64,000 nt of DNA, taken from NCBI RefSeq assembly GCF_036013915.1, contig NZ_CP107899.1, positions 3,224,001 through 3,288,000 of the forward strand. Direction: 5' to 3'. Position numbers and translations under genes: made by a program. The notes beneath the pieces are model-generated. The model made no database searches. It saw nothing but the letters and a program-made list of their open reading frames with translations, and was not told the origin of the DNA. Shown here in pieces: positions 25,851 through 34,761 of this stretch. This stretch comes from Streptomyces sp. NBC_00464 (GTDB lineage Bacteria > Actinomycetota > Actinomycetes > Streptomycetales > Streptomycetaceae). The number at the start of each line of letters is the position of its first letter. Position 1 is the stretch's first letter.

Positions 25851-27242
25851 ATGGTCTCCGAGCACGCCCTCCAGCCCGCTGCCCAGGTCCTCGTCGCGTC
25901 CAACCGCGGCCCGGTCTCGTACACGCTGCGCGAGGACGGCTCGCTCGACGCCAAACGCGGCGGTGGCGGGCTCGTCTCCGGCCTGAGCGCCGTGGACGAC
26001 AAGACATGGGTCTGCGCCGCCCTCGGGGACGGTGACCGCGAGGCGGTGCGGCGCGGGGTCGGCGAACCGGGCGTCCGGATGCTCGACATCGACGCGGACG
26101 TGCACGCCGACGCGTACAACGGCATCGCCAACTCGGTGCTCTGGTTCGTCCACCACCTGCTCTACCAGACCCCCGTCGAGCCCGTCTTCGACGCGGAGTT
26201 CCGCCGGCAGTGGGCCTCCTTCGAGACGTACAACCGGGCCTTCGCCGCGGCGCTCGCCGAGGAGGCGGGCGAGGGCGCGGCGGTCCTCGTGCAGGACTAC
26301 CACCTGGCCCTGGTGCCCGGCATGCTCCGCGAGCTCCGCCCCGACCTGCGGATCGGCCACTTCTCGCACACCCCGTGGGCGCCCGTCGACTACTTCCGGC
26401 TGCTGCCCGACGACATCGCCGAACAGCTCCTGCACGGCATCCTCGGCGCCGACCGGGCCGCCTTCCTGACCCGCCGCTGGGCGGACGCGTTCATCGGCTG
26501 CTGTACGGAGATCCTCGGCGGCACGGGCCACACCCGGATCGGGGTGCACGGCCTCGGCGCCGACGCGGACTTCCTGCGCCGCCGCTCCCACGAGGCGGAC
26601 GTGGACGAGCGGATGGCGGCGCTGCGGGAGCAGGTGGGCCCCGGCCGGAAGACGATCGTGCGGGTGGACCGTACGGAACTCTCCAAGAACATCGTCCGCG
26701 GGATGCTCGCCTACCGCGCCCTGCTCGACGGGCGGCCCGAGTGGCGCGGTCGCGTCGTCCACATCGCGTTCGCCTACCCCTCGCGCCAGGACCTGGCGGT
26801 CTACCGGGAGTACACCGCCGAGGTGCAGCGCGTCGCCGACGGGATCAACTCTGCGTACGGCACGGCCGACTGGACCCCGGTCGTCCTCCACGTCAAGGAC
26901 GACTTCGCCCGCTCGCTGGCGGCGTACCGGCTGGCGGACGTCGCACTCGTCAACCCGATCCGGGACGGGATGAACCTGGTCGCCAAGGAGGTCCCGGTCG
27001 TCTCCGACGACGGCTGCGCGCTGGTGCTGTCGCGGGAGGCGGGGGCGTACGAGGAGCTGGGCACCGACGCGATCACGGTGAACCCGTACGACGTGTCCGC
27101 CACCGCCGACGCACTGCACGAGGCGCTGACGATGGCGGACGACGAGCGGGCGGCCCGCACGAAGCGGCTGGCCGCGGCGGCCACCGCGCTGCCGCCGCAG
27201 CAGTGGTTCCTGGACCAGCTAGAGGCGCTGCGCCAGGGCTGA
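25851..27242 (+). CDS. otsA: trehalose-6-phosphate synthase
   Basis: 463 residues of GT20: N-terminal VASNRGPVSY and RGGGGLVSGL (UDP-glucose/glucose-6-phosphate site), VQDYHLALVP, RVDRTELSKNI, and the C-terminal NPIRDGMNLVAKE motif. No phosphatase domain is fused. The ATG at 25851 sits 6 nt after a -10-like TAGATT (25839-25844), which suggests a leaderless mRNA. It converts NDP-glucose plus glucose-6-phosphate to trehalose-6-phosphate. The 3' end overlaps the convergent otsB by 24 bp. Confidence 0.95.
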   Translation: MVSEHALQPAAQVLVASNRGPVSYTLREDGSLDAKRGGGGLVSGLSAVDDKTWVCAALGDGDREAVRRGVGEPGVRMLDIDADVHADAYNGIANSVLWFVHHLLYQTPVEPVFDAEFRRQWASFETYNRAFAAALAEEAGEGAAVLVQDYHLALVPGMLRELRPDLRIGHFSHTPWAPVDYFRLLPDDIAEQLLHGILGADRAAFLTRRWADAFIGCCTEILGGTGHTRIGVHGLGADADFLRRRSHEADVDERMAALREQVGPGRKTIVRVDRTELSKNIVRGMLAYRALLDGRPEWRGRVVHIAFAYPSRQDLAVYREYTAEVQRVADGINSAYGTADWTPVVLHVKDDFARSLAAYRLADVALVNPIRDGMNLVAKEVPVVSDDGCALVLSREAGAYEELGTDAITVNPYDVSATADALHEALTMADDERAARTKRLAAAATALPPQQWFLDQLEALRQG

Positions 27243-28073
27243 CAGGAACGCCACGACGGCCCCGGGTCCGGGCAGCGACAGATCGGCGCGCTCGGCCAGT
27301 TCGGGCACTTCCGCGCCGCTGCACACCAGCAGGCCGGGGGTGCCGTCGGGGCCTTCGGTGCGGAGCTTCTCCACGGCGGCGTACGCGGCGAGGTCGCCCA
27401 GGTCGTCGCCCGCGTAGAGCACGGACTCGGCGCCGGTCTCGTGCACGTACTGGGTGAGTGCCACGCCCTTGTCCATGCCGGAGGGGCGCAACTCCAGGAC
27501 CAGTCGGCCCGGTTCGACGATCAGGCCGTGCCGGGCGGCGAGCTCGCCCAGGGGGCCGCGCAGGGCCTCGAAGGCGGCCTGCGGGTCGGCGGCGCGGCGG
27601 GTGTGGACGGCGAGCGCCTGGCCCTTCTCCTCTATCCAGGTGCCGTGCCAGGAGTCGAACCTGTCGAGTACGCCGGGGAGTTCGGCCCGGACGGCGGCGA
27701 CGCCGGGGTGCGGGGCGGGGGCGCGTACGGTGCCGGAGACGGCGTCCCAGCGTTCGGCGCCGTAGTGGCCGAGGACGACGAGATGGTCCAGTCCCGCGAC
27801 CCCGGCGAAGCCGCCGTGGCGGACCGCGACCCCGGCCGGGCGGCCGGTGATCACGGCGATCGACGCGACCTTGGGGGCGAGTGCGGCCAGCGCCTCGACG
27901 GCGCCGGGGTGGGCACGGGCCTGTTCGGGGTCCGGGACGATGTCGGCGAGCGTTCCGTCGAAATCGAGCGCGATGACGGCGCGGTCGGGCCGGGCGAGGA
28001 GCGCGGCGAGGCCCTCCTGTCCGGCGGAGGTGGTCGGGGCCGGCAGGGGTGGGGTGTGCGGGTGGCTGCCCAT
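27219..28073 (-). CDS. otsB: trehalose-6-phosphate phosphatase
   Basis: 284 residues, HAD superfamily: motif I IALDFDGTLADIV, motif II VITGRP, and motif III/IV YAGDDLGDLAAYAA. It has the GVRxxGxAxALG-like cap and a metal-binding DD. It dephosphorylates trehalose-6-phosphate made by the adjacent OtsA. Unusually the two genes are convergent and overlap by 24 bp rather than forming an operon. Confidence 0.93.
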   Translation of the reverse strand: MGSHPHTPPLPAPTTSAGQEGLAALLARPDRAVIALDFDGTLADIVPDPEQARAHPGAVEALAALAPKVASIAVITGRPAGVAVRHGGFAGVAGLDHLVVLGHYGAERWDAVSGTVRAPAPHPGVAAVRAELPGVLDRFDSWHGTWIEEKGQALAVHTRRAADPQAAFEALRGPLGELAARHGLIVEPGRLVLELRPSGMDKGVALTQYVHETGAESVLYAGDDLGDLAAYAAVEKLRTEGPDGTPGLLVCSGAEVPELAERADLSLPGPGAVVAFLSALAQRL

Positions 28074-28137
28074 GCCTTGAGCCTATAGGCGGTGGCCTGT
28101 GTGTGGAGGGGCTGCCGCGGGGGACTGACCGGCCGCC

Positions 28138-28183
28138 GGGGCTCCGCCCCGAACCCCGCTCCTCAATCGCCGGAGGGGCTTGA
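28138..28183 (+). repeat. Streptomyces-type dispersed intergenic repeat
   Basis: GGGGCTCCGCCCC then GAACCCCGCTCCTCAATCGC and CGGAGGGGCTTGA. I recognise this string from many Streptomyces intergenic regions, where it recurs with few changes. GGGGC/GCCCC and CGCTCC/GGAGGGG segments can pair. Function unknown. Confidence 0.6.
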
Positions 28184-28260
28184 CTTGTCCGCCTCCGAAA
28201 TCGGCGGTGGGGATCGGGACTTGGAGCTTATGGTGTCCGCCTCCGAGGAAGGCCCACTCT

Positions 28261-28821
28261 GTGCTCGATACACCGATACACCGGCTTCTGCTACGGCGAC
28301 AGACCTGGATGTACATGCTGTACACCCTCCTGCTGCCGCTCGCGCATAGTCTGATCCTGGTTCTGCAGTACGTCATGAAAGCCGCGCAGGACCACGGTCA
28401 CCAGGAACTCGGACCCCTGCTCCTGCTGGCCGCGCTCGCCGTGGTCGCCGTGGCCGGTCCCGGCTTCGAGCGGATACGTGTCCGGTTCTGGCTGGGTGAG
28501 GAGATCGGCCGCCGTGACGGGGACAACCGCTTCTTCCGCCATGCCGCGTTCTTCGTACTCAACATGCTCGTGGGCGCGCTCGGGTTCCTCGCCGTGGCCG
28601 GCTGGCTGCTCGTCTCCGCGCGCAACCTCACGTATCCGGTGTGGGGTTGGCGCCCCTACCCGGACCCGGCCTGGGGCGGCCCACACCCGATCGGGGTGGT
28701 CGCCCTGCACTTCGCGGCAGGCGTGGTGACCTTCTTCGCCGGTCCGTGGGTCATCGTGCGGCTGGCGGGGCTGCAGGTCCGCCTGGTGCGGCGGTTCATC
28801 GGTTCGGGTCAGGCCGGCTGA
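28261..28821 (+). CDS. integral membrane protein
   Basis: 186 residues from GTG 28261 (RBS GAGGAAGG). Four hydrophobic segments are visible (MYMLYTLLLPLAHSLILVL, GPLLLLAALAVVAVAGPG, FFVLNMLVGALGFLAVAGWL, VVALHFAAGVVTFFAGPWVIV). The layout resembles the N-terminal membrane sensor domain found alone or before histidine kinases in Streptomyces. No kinase part is present. Its end overlaps the convergent gene by 13 bp. Confidence 0.8.
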   Translation: MLDTPIHRLLLRRQTWMYMLYTLLLPLAHSLILVLQYVMKAAQDHGHQELGPLLLLAALAVVAVAGPGFERIRVRFWLGEEIGRRDGDNRFFRHAAFFVLNMLVGALGFLAVAGWLLVSARNLTYPVWGWRPYPDPAWGGPHPIGVVALHFAAGVVTFFAGPWVIVRLAGLQVRLVRRFIGSGQAG

Positions 28822-29561
28822 CCGGCCGCGCCGGTGTGGCGGACCACTGCGGCGGTGTAGCCGTGCGGAACGGCCACCATGTCCACGGCCCGGTCCACGA
28901 TGATCCCCGGCCCCACGCACCCGCCGCGCATCACCGCGCGGCCCCCGGCCGTCCTGCGGGCCGTCCGCCGTGCTGCAGGCGCCGCGTCCGGGGCACCGTC
29001 CTCGGCGAGCAGGGACGCGCCTGCTCCCACCGTCGTTCCGGAAAGCGCGTAGACGACCAGATCGCCGCACCGGTCCCAGGAGAAGTGCACCGGCTCCGCC
29101 CCCTCCGCAGCCGCCACGCTGTCGTGCAGCCGTGCGCACAGCGGACAGGTCCCGTCCAGGACGGCGATCCGGCCGGGTGGACACCCGAGGCGGGCGGCGG
29201 CGAGCAGCCTCAGCCCACCACGGACCACGGCGAACCGGCGTCGCGCCGCGCCCGGTTCGAGCCCGTCGTACACCCCGTGCTCCGCCGCGGTGAGTGCGTC
29301 GGCGCCGGCGGCCTCGGCGGCCGGGCCCTGTTCGGACAGCAGCAGGGTCCACACCTGAGCCCCCTCGACCGGCCGACCGGGCCGCCCGGGAGGCGCGGTG
29401 AGGTCGAGCACGGTCCCGGGAAGGAGACGGCCGTACGGTTTCGCGGCTCCCCCGGCCCAGGGCGATGGCCTCATCGGGAGGGGCGACGGCCTGCTCGCCC
29501 GCATCCGTTCCGGCGTCCAGCGGTAGGGGGGTTCACCGGCGGGCCCGGTGCCGGATGTCAC
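28809..29561 (-). CDS. degenerate 4'-phosphopantetheinyl-transferase-like protein
   Basis: 250 residues from GTG 29561, coupled by GTGA to the DUF3263 gene upstream. The middle resembles the N-terminal half of Sfp-type PPTases: GAARRRFAVVRGGLRLLAAARLG, a CPLC pair and FSWDRCGDLVVYALS. The second half with the Mg-binding acids (G[VI]DxE, FSxKE) is not there: the expected site reads VGAGASLLAEDG. Either an inactive relative or a repurposed domain. Assignment rests on pattern likeness only. Confidence 0.6.
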   Translation of the reverse strand: MTSGTGPAGEPPYRWTPERMRASRPSPLPMRPSPWAGGAAKPYGRLLPGTVLDLTAPPGRPGRPVEGAQVWTLLLSEQGPAAEAAGADALTAAEHGVYDGLEPGAARRRFAVVRGGLRLLAAARLGCPPGRIAVLDGTCPLCARLHDSVAAAEGAEPVHFSWDRCGDLVVYALSGTTVGAGASLLAEDGAPDAAPAARRTARRTAGGRAVMRGGCVGPGIIVDRAVDMVAVPHGYTAAVVRHTGAAGQPA

Positions 29562-29827
29562 CGCCGCCCCCGCCGGGCCTCCCGGACGCGTCGCAGGCGG
29601 TTCACCGTCACCGGGTCCGCCTGCAGCGCCCGCCGGTCGTCCAGCAGGGCGTTCAGCAGTTGGTAGTAGCGGGTCGGGGAGATGCCGAGCTGTTCCCTGA
29701 TCGCCCGCTCCTTCGCCCCGGGGCCCGCCCACGACTGCCGCTCGACCGCCAGGACCGCGCGGTCCCGGTCGGACAGCGGGGCGGCGTCGTCGGGGCCTTC
29801 GGGGCCGTTCGGGGGGAGGGCGGTCAT
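29558..29827 (-). CDS. DUF3263 domain protein
   Basis: 89 residues with the DUF3263 helix-turn-helix-like core (LSDRDRAVLAVERQSW, GAKERAIREQLGISPTRYYQLLNALLDD), very common in Actinobacteria. It looks like a small DNA-binding protein. The start at 29827 lies 70 bp from the convergent-strand neighbour. Its stop overlaps the next start (GTGA). Confidence 0.9.
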   Translation of the reverse strand: MTALPPNGPEGPDDAAPLSDRDRAVLAVERQSWAGPGAKERAIREQLGISPTRYYQLLNALLDDRRALQADPVTVNRLRRVREARRGRR

Positions 29828-29897
29828 ATCAGCCAATATATTGCGCGGGCGGATCGGGCACAGGACCGGCAGACGGGCCCGGCCGCGGGCCCGGCCA

Positions 29898-31211
29898 CTA
29901 CTCCGCGCTCTCCGCGGCCGTCGACTCCTGCGCGATGCGTTCGAGCACGCTCTCCGGGTTCGCGCCCGGCTCGACGGCCTTGCCGATGTTCTCCTTGATC
30001 GACTCACTGGCTGCGGCCCAGGACGTCTTGCCGAAGGGGTAGAACTCCGCGTCCGGCAGCGTGGCCAGGAACTTGTGCAGCGGCTTGAACTTGGCGTCGT
30101 CCTCCATCGCGGCGGACGCGCTGTCGGTGACCGGCAGCATGTCGTACTTATCGGCGAACTCGATCACGTTCTTGTCGCTGAACATGAAGTCGAAGAACTT
30201 GCCCGCCTCGACCCGGTGGCCGCCCTCCTTGAACCCCATGATCCAGTCGGCGACGCCCATCGACCCGGTGGTGGGCCCGTCGGGCCCCGGCAGCTGCACC
30301 ATGCCGACGTTCACGCCCTGCTTCTGAGCCTCTTCCATCAGGGTCGGGTGGCCGTTGAGCATGCCGACGTCGCCCTTGCTGAACGCCGCGAAGGCCTTGG
30401 CCCGGTCGAGCCTGCCGGGGGCGACGGGGCCGACGAGACCCTTGTCGACGAGGTTCGACTTCAGCCAGTCGAAGGTCTTGATGTTCTCGGCGGAGTCGAT
30501 GTCGTACGAGCCGACGTCATCGGTGTAGCCGCCGCCACCGCTGAGCAGCCACATCAGGGTCTCGGCCTGGGACTCCTCCTGGCCCAGCGGCAGCGCGATC
30601 GGGTACGTCACCCCGCGCTGCTTGAGCACCGCCGCGTCGGCGGCTATGTCGTTCCAGGTGCGCGGGGCCTTGAGGCCCGCCTGGCGGAAGAGGTCCTTGT
30701 TGTAGAAGAGCAGCCGGGTGCTGGCCACGAACGGCAGCCCGTACTGGACGCGGCTGTACCGGCCGGCCTCGGCGAGCTTCGGCAGGAAGTTGGCCTGGGT
30801 GGGGATGCTGAGCATCTGGTCGGCGGAGTAGAGCTTGCCGGCCTTGGCGTAGTCCGCGTACGCGCCGATCTGGGCGATGTCGGGGGCGTCCCCGGCCTTG
30901 ACCATCTCGGCGACCTTGCGGTCGACGTCCGTCCACGGATAGACGGTCACGTCGACCTTGATGCCGGGGTGGGACGCCTCGAAGCTCCGGGCGATCCCGT
31001 CCCAGTAGGTGTCGGACTTGTTGGCCTCGCCGGTGCCGTAGTCGGCCGCGACCAGTTTCAGCGTGACATCGTCCGAGCCGGTCCCGCCGCAGCCGGCGAG
31101 CGTGGCCGTCATCCCCAGTGCGGCGACAGCCGCCGTCAGTCCCAAGTAACGCCGCTGCACAGCCCAGTCCGTCCTCGTAGATTGCGCCACCCGCGGATCC
31201 CACGTCGGCAT
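29898..31211 (-). CDS. sugar ABC transporter solute-binding lipoprotein
   Basis: 437 residues, family 1 extracellular solute-binding protein. Signal sequence with lipobox TLAGC (Cys at about 41), then VTLKLVAADYG, IARSFEASHPGIKVDVTVYPW, YGLPFVASTRLLFYNKDLF and FSKGDVGMLNGHPTL, all typical. RBS AAGGG before ATG 31211. No permease genes follow; MsiK at 59.3 kb may energise the transporter. It is divergent from the SIS isomerase with two DasR-like boxes between, so it probably binds an amino sugar. Confidence 0.9.
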   Translation of the reverse strand: MPTWDPRVAQSTRTDWAVQRRYLGLTAAVAALGMTATLAGCGGTGSDDVTLKLVAADYGTGEANKSDTYWDGIARSFEASHPGIKVDVTVYPWTDVDRKVAEMVKAGDAPDIAQIGAYADYAKAGKLYSADQMLSIPTQANFLPKLAEAGRYSRVQYGLPFVASTRLLFYNKDLFRQAGLKAPRTWNDIAADAAVLKQRGVTYPIALPLGQEESQAETLMWLLSGGGGYTDDVGSYDIDSAENIKTFDWLKSNLVDKGLVGPVAPGRLDRAKAFAAFSKGDVGMLNGHPTLMEEAQKQGVNVGMVQLPGPDGPTTGSMGVADWIMGFKEGGHRVEAGKFFDFMFSDKNVIEFADKYDMLPVTDSASAAMEDDAKFKPLHKFLATLPDAEFYPFGKTSWAAASESIKENIGKAVEPGANPESVLERIAQESTAAESAE

Positions 31212-31253
31212 GGGGCCCTTCGGATGAGCTGCGATTCTGCACCACCCCGGACA

Positions 31254-31269
31254 TGAGGTCTAGACCATC
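31254..31269. promoter_or_regulatory. DasR-like box (dre) 1
   Basis: TGAGGTCTAGACCATC. The central GGTCTAGACC matches the dre core exactly (consensus ACTGGTCTAGACCACT). It lies 43 bp upstream of the solute-binding protein start. DasR is the GlcNAc-responsive GntR repressor of Streptomyces. Confidence 0.85.
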
Positions 31270-31358
31270 GGGGTACCACTTCCGCAGCACAGCAGCATTG
31301 CACGGCACGCGGAGGGGCTGCTAAGGAGGTCTCGGCCGGGTACATCCGGCCCGTCCTT

Positions 31359-31374
31359 ATTGGTCCAGACCGCC
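31359..31374. promoter_or_regulatory. DasR-like box (dre) 2
   Basis: ATTGGTCCAGACCGCC, one mismatch in the 10-bp core. It lies 75 bp before the SIS isomerase ATG. Confidence 0.75.
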
Positions 31375-31448
31375 ATGTTCACGGCGTCCGCCCTGTCGGA
31401 CACCCTCCCCCGCATACGGTGTCACCCAGCCGCAAGGAGCCGTCCCGC

Positions 31449-32357
31449 ATGTCCCGTACCGCATCAGAAATCGCCACCCAGCCCAGCTGCTGGCGTCGTG
31501 CCGCAGAGGCGGGCGCGGCCTTCGACGGGCTGCCGCGTCCGGGCGAGCGGGTCGCCGTGACCGGGTGCGGCACCTCCTGGTTCATGGCCATCGCCTACGC
31601 AGCGCTGCGGGAGGCGGCCGGGCAGGGCGAGACGGACGCCTACGCCTCCTCGGAGTTCCCGGCCGGGCGGGCGTACGACCGGGTCGTGGCGATCACCCGC
31701 TCGGGCACGACGAGCGAGGTGCTGGCGCTGCTGGGCGAGCTGCGCGGCAAGGTCGCCACGGTCGCGCTGACCGCCGACCCGAAGACGCCGGTCATGGAGG
31801 CCGCCGACACGGTGGCCGTACTGGACTGGGCGGACGAGGAGTCGGTCGTCCAGACCCGGTTCGCCACCACCGCGCTCGCCTTCCTGCGGGCCGGGCTGGA
31901 GGCGGCGGGCCCGCTCCCGGCCGGCGTGAAGACGGTCGCCGAGGCCGCCGTCGACGCGGAGCTGGCGGTGACCGAGCCGCTGGACGAGACGGTGGTCGCG
32001 GCCGAGCAGTGGACGTTCCTGGGGCGCGGCTGGACCTACGGGCTCGCCCAGGAGGCCGGGCTGAAGATGCGCGAGGCGGCGGGCGCCTGGACCGAGTCGT
32101 ACCCCGCGATGGAGTACCGGCACGGCCCGATCGCGATCACCGGCCCGAACCGGGTGGCATGGGTCTTCGGCGCGCTGCCCGAAGGGCTCGCAGGCGAGGT
32201 CGCGGCGGTCGGCGGGACGCTGGTCGCCCACCGGTCGGCGGACCCGATGGCCGACCTGATCCGGGCGCAGCGGCTCGCCGTGGTCCTGGCGGAGTCGAAG
32301 GGTTACGACCCGGACCACCCGCGCAACCTGTCGCGCAGCGTGATCCTGCCCGCGTAG
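31449..32357 (+). CDS. SIS domain amino-sugar isomerase/deaminase (AgaS/GlmS-like)
   Basis: 302 residues with two sugar-isomerase (SIS) domains: VAVTGCGTSWFMAIAYAALRE and AITRSGTTSEVLALLGELRG in the first, FLGRGWTYGLAQEAGLKMREA and PAMEYRHGPIAI in the second. AgaS-like proteins convert amino-sugar 6-phosphates to ketose phosphates with loss of ammonia. RBS AAGGAG. A DasR-like box precedes it and nagK, nagA, a PfkB kinase and an aldolase follow. It would do the deaminase/isomerase step of that pathway; NagB-like action is an alternative. Confidence 0.85.
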   Translation: MSRTASEIATQPSCWRRAAEAGAAFDGLPRPGERVAVTGCGTSWFMAIAYAALREAAGQGETDAYASSEFPAGRAYDRVVAITRSGTTSEVLALLGELRGKVATVALTADPKTPVMEAADTVAVLDWADEESVVQTRFATTALAFLRAGLEAAGPLPAGVKTVAEAAVDAELAVTEPLDETVVAAEQWTFLGRGWTYGLAQEAGLKMREAAGAWTESYPAMEYRHGPIAITGPNRVAWVFGALPEGLAGEVAAVGGTLVAHRSADPMADLIRAQRLAVVLAESKGYDPDHPRNLSRSVILPA

Positions 32358-32469
32358 TCGGCGTGGTCGGTGTCGGGCGCGACGGGTCGGCTGGGCGTCG
32401 CGCCCCATGTCGGCGGGTTGCCGCCGGGTTGTGACCCCGATTTTGTATGGATGCGCAACAAACAGCGAT

Positions 32470-32485
32470 AGTGGACTAGACCTTT
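32470..32485. promoter_or_regulatory. DasR-like box (dre) 3
   Basis: AGTGGACTAGACCTTT, one mismatch in the core. It lies 28 bp before the nagK GTG. Presence in front of nagK-nagA fits the known GlcNAc regulon of DasR. Confidence 0.8.
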
Positions 32486-32513
32486 TGGGGTTCGTCGGGC
32501 GAAACTGTTTCCC

Positions 32514-33446
32514 GTGAAACACGTCATCGCCCTCGATGTGGGCGGCACCGGAATGAAGGCCGCACTGGTCGGGGCAGATGGCGCCCTGCTCCACGAGGCT
32601 CGGCGCGCGACCGGCAGAGAGCGCGGCGCCGACGCCGTCGTGGAGTCGGTCCTCGCCTTCGCGGCGGATCTGCGCGCGTACGGCGAGGAACACCTCGGCG
32701 AGAGCGCCCTCGCGGCCGGCGTCGCTGTGCCCGGCATCGTCGACGCCGAGAAGGGGATCGCCGTCTACGCGGCGAACCTGGGCTGGCGCGACGTACCGAT
32801 GCGCCAACTGCTCGGCGAACGGCTCGGTGGCGTACCCGTGGCCCTCGGCCACGACGTCAGGACCGGCGGCCTCGCCGAGGGCCGGATCGGTGCGGGCAAG
32901 GGCGCCGACCGCTTCTTCTTCGTGCCGCTGGGCACCGGGATCGCCGGCGCCATCGGCATCGCCGGCACCATCGAGGCGGGCGCCCACGGCTACGCGGGCG
33001 AGATCGGCCACATCGTGGTCCGGCCGGACGGCCCGGACTGCCCCTGCGGCCAGCGCGGCTGCCTGGAGACGCTGGCCTCGGCGGCCGCCGTCAGCCGGGC
33101 CTGGGCCGCCGCATCCGGCGACCCGGAGGCGGACGCCGCCGACTGCGCCAAGGCCGTCGAATCGGGCGACCCGAAGGCCGTCGCGGTATGGCTCGACGCC
33201 GTCGACGCGCTCTCCGCAGGACTGGTCACCGCCCTCACCCTGCTGGACCCCCGCACGATCATCATCGGTGGCGGTCTCGCCGAGGCCGGGGAAACCTTGT
33301 TCACACCACTCCGTGCGGCCGTCGAGGAACGCGTCACGTTCCAGAAGCTGCCCCACATCGTCCCGGCGGCCCTCGGGGACACCGCCGGATGCCTGGGCGC
33401 AGGGCTGCTCGCCTGGGATCTTCTCTCCACGGAGGTATCCGCCTGA
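32514..33446 (+). CDS. nagK: N-acetylglucosamine kinase (ROK family)
   Basis: 310 residues. ATP-binding ALDVGGTGMKAALVG at the start, GVAVPGIVD, and the ROK zinc motif (CPCGQRGCLETLAS) near residue 175. It phosphorylates an N-acetyl amino sugar at O6. Start GTG 32514. It overlaps nagA by one base (TGATG), so they are coupled. From memory the S. coelicolor counterpart is SCO4285, shown to be GlcNAc kinase. Confidence 0.92.
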   Translation: MKHVIALDVGGTGMKAALVGADGALLHEARRATGRERGADAVVESVLAFAADLRAYGEEHLGESALAAGVAVPGIVDAEKGIAVYAANLGWRDVPMRQLLGERLGGVPVALGHDVRTGGLAEGRIGAGKGADRFFFVPLGTGIAGAIGIAGTIEAGAHGYAGEIGHIVVRPDGPDCPCGQRGCLETLASAAAVSRAWAAASGDPEADAADCAKAVESGDPKAVAVWLDAVDALSAGLVTALTLLDPRTIIIGGGLAEAGETLFTPLRAAVEERVTFQKLPHIVPAALGDTAGCLGAGLLAWDLLSTEVSA

Positions 33447-34600
33447 TGGCCGGACGCGCAGAAAGCACCGTTCTCGCAGGTGCCCGGGTGGTACTCCCCA
33501 CCGGCACGGTCGAGAACGGCCGGGTGATCGTCGAGGGCACCCGCATCGCCGGCAGTTCGGCGGAGGGCGCCCGGACCGTCGACCTGTCCGGCCACTGGAT
33601 CGTTCCCGGCTTCGTGGACATGCACAACCACGGCGGCGGCGGCGCTTCCTTCACCTCCGGCACCGTGGACGAGGTCCTCACCGGCGTCCGCACCCACCGC
33701 GAGCACGGCACCACCACCCTGGTCGCCTCCACCGTCACCGGCGAGATGGACTTCCTCGCCGAACGGGCCGGCATCCTCTCCGAGCTCGTCGAGCAGGGCG
33801 ACCTGGCCGGCATCCACTTCGAGGGCCCCTTCATCTCCCCGTGCCGCAAGGGCGCCCACAGCGAGGGCCTGCTGCGCCACCCGGACCCGGCCGAGGTCCG
33901 CAAGCTGATGGACGCGGCACGCGGCACCGCGAAGATGTTCACGCTCGCCACCGAGCTGCCCGGCGGCATCGACTCCGTACGGCTGCTCGCCGAGCACGGC
34001 GTCATCGCCGCGATCGGCCACACCGACGCCACGTACGAGCAGACCGTCGAGGCGATCGACGCCGGCGCCACCGTCGCCACGCACCTCTACAACGCGATGC
34101 CGGGCATCGGCCACCGCGCACCCGGCCCCATCGCCGCCCTCCTGGAGGACGAGCGGATCACCGTCGAGCTCATCAACGACGGCACACATCTGCACCCGGC
34201 CGCCCTGGAGCTCGCCTACCACCACGCGGGCGCCCACCGCGTCGCGCTCATCACCGACGCGATGGACGCGGCCGGCTTCGGCGACGGCCAGTACCAGCTC
34301 GGCCCGCTCGCCGTCGAGGTCAAGGACGGCGTCGCCCGGCTCGTCGAGGGCGGCTCCATCGCGGGCTCCACCCTCACCCTGGACACCGCTTTCCACCGGG
34401 CCGTCACCATCGACCGGATCCCGGTCGGCGACGTGGTGCAGTCCATCTCCGCCAACCCGGCCCGGCTCCTCGGGGTGTACGACCGGGTCGGCTCGCTGGA
34501 GCCCGGAAAGGACGCCGACCTCGTCGTCCTGGACGAGGACTTCCGCCTCAAGGGCGTCATGCGCCAGGGCGAGTGGATCGTCTCGCCGCAGGCCGGCTGA
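33446..34600 (+). CDS. nagA: N-acetylglucosamine-6-phosphate deacetylase
   Basis: 384 residues, amidohydrolase fold: metal site GFVDMHNHGGGG, GIHFEGPF, AIGHTDATY, THLYNAMP, and catalytic Asp in ITDAMDAAG. It removes acetate from GlcNAc-6-P. ATG 33446 has RBS GGAGGT inside nagK. The downstream genes suggest it may also accept GalNAc-6-P. Counterpart SCO4284 from memory. Confidence 0.93.
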   Translation: MAGRAESTVLAGARVVLPTGTVENGRVIVEGTRIAGSSAEGARTVDLSGHWIVPGFVDMHNHGGGGASFTSGTVDEVLTGVRTHREHGTTTLVASTVTGEMDFLAERAGILSELVEQGDLAGIHFEGPFISPCRKGAHSEGLLRHPDPAEVRKLMDAARGTAKMFTLATELPGGIDSVRLLAEHGVIAAIGHTDATYEQTVEAIDAGATVATHLYNAMPGIGHRAPGPIAALLEDERITVELINDGTHLHPAALELAYHHAGAHRVALITDAMDAAGFGDGQYQLGPLAVEVKDGVARLVEGGSIAGSTLTLDTAFHRAVTIDRIPVGDVVQSISANPARLLGVYDRVGSLEPGKDADLVVLDEDFRLKGVMRQGEWIVSPQAG

Positions 34601-34631
34601 CCGCCGCGGGCACCGGCCCGCATACGTAACG

Positions 34632-34678
34632 AAGAGACAGCGGTTGGTCCGGGCATCTGGGCCGACCGCCCTTCTCTT
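34632..34678 (+). terminator. stem-loop after nagA
   Basis: GCGGTTGGTCC pairs with GGGCCGACCGC (G-U pairs allowed), extended by AAGAGA/TCTCTT outer arms and ending in TCTCTTTG. It separates nagKA from the PfkB kinase gene. Confidence 0.65.
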
Positions 34679-34761
34679 TGACATGATCGCGTAGGAATCA
34701 GACAGGGAAAGCGCGTTCCGGCAGGGATCCGCGCTCCACACGGATCGAGGGGGCGGCCGAA

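Noticed and set aside
32578..34629. 683-codon plus-strand frame over nagK-nagA
   Set aside because: Out-of-frame shadow; nagK and nagA in their own frames have full motifs and good RBS.
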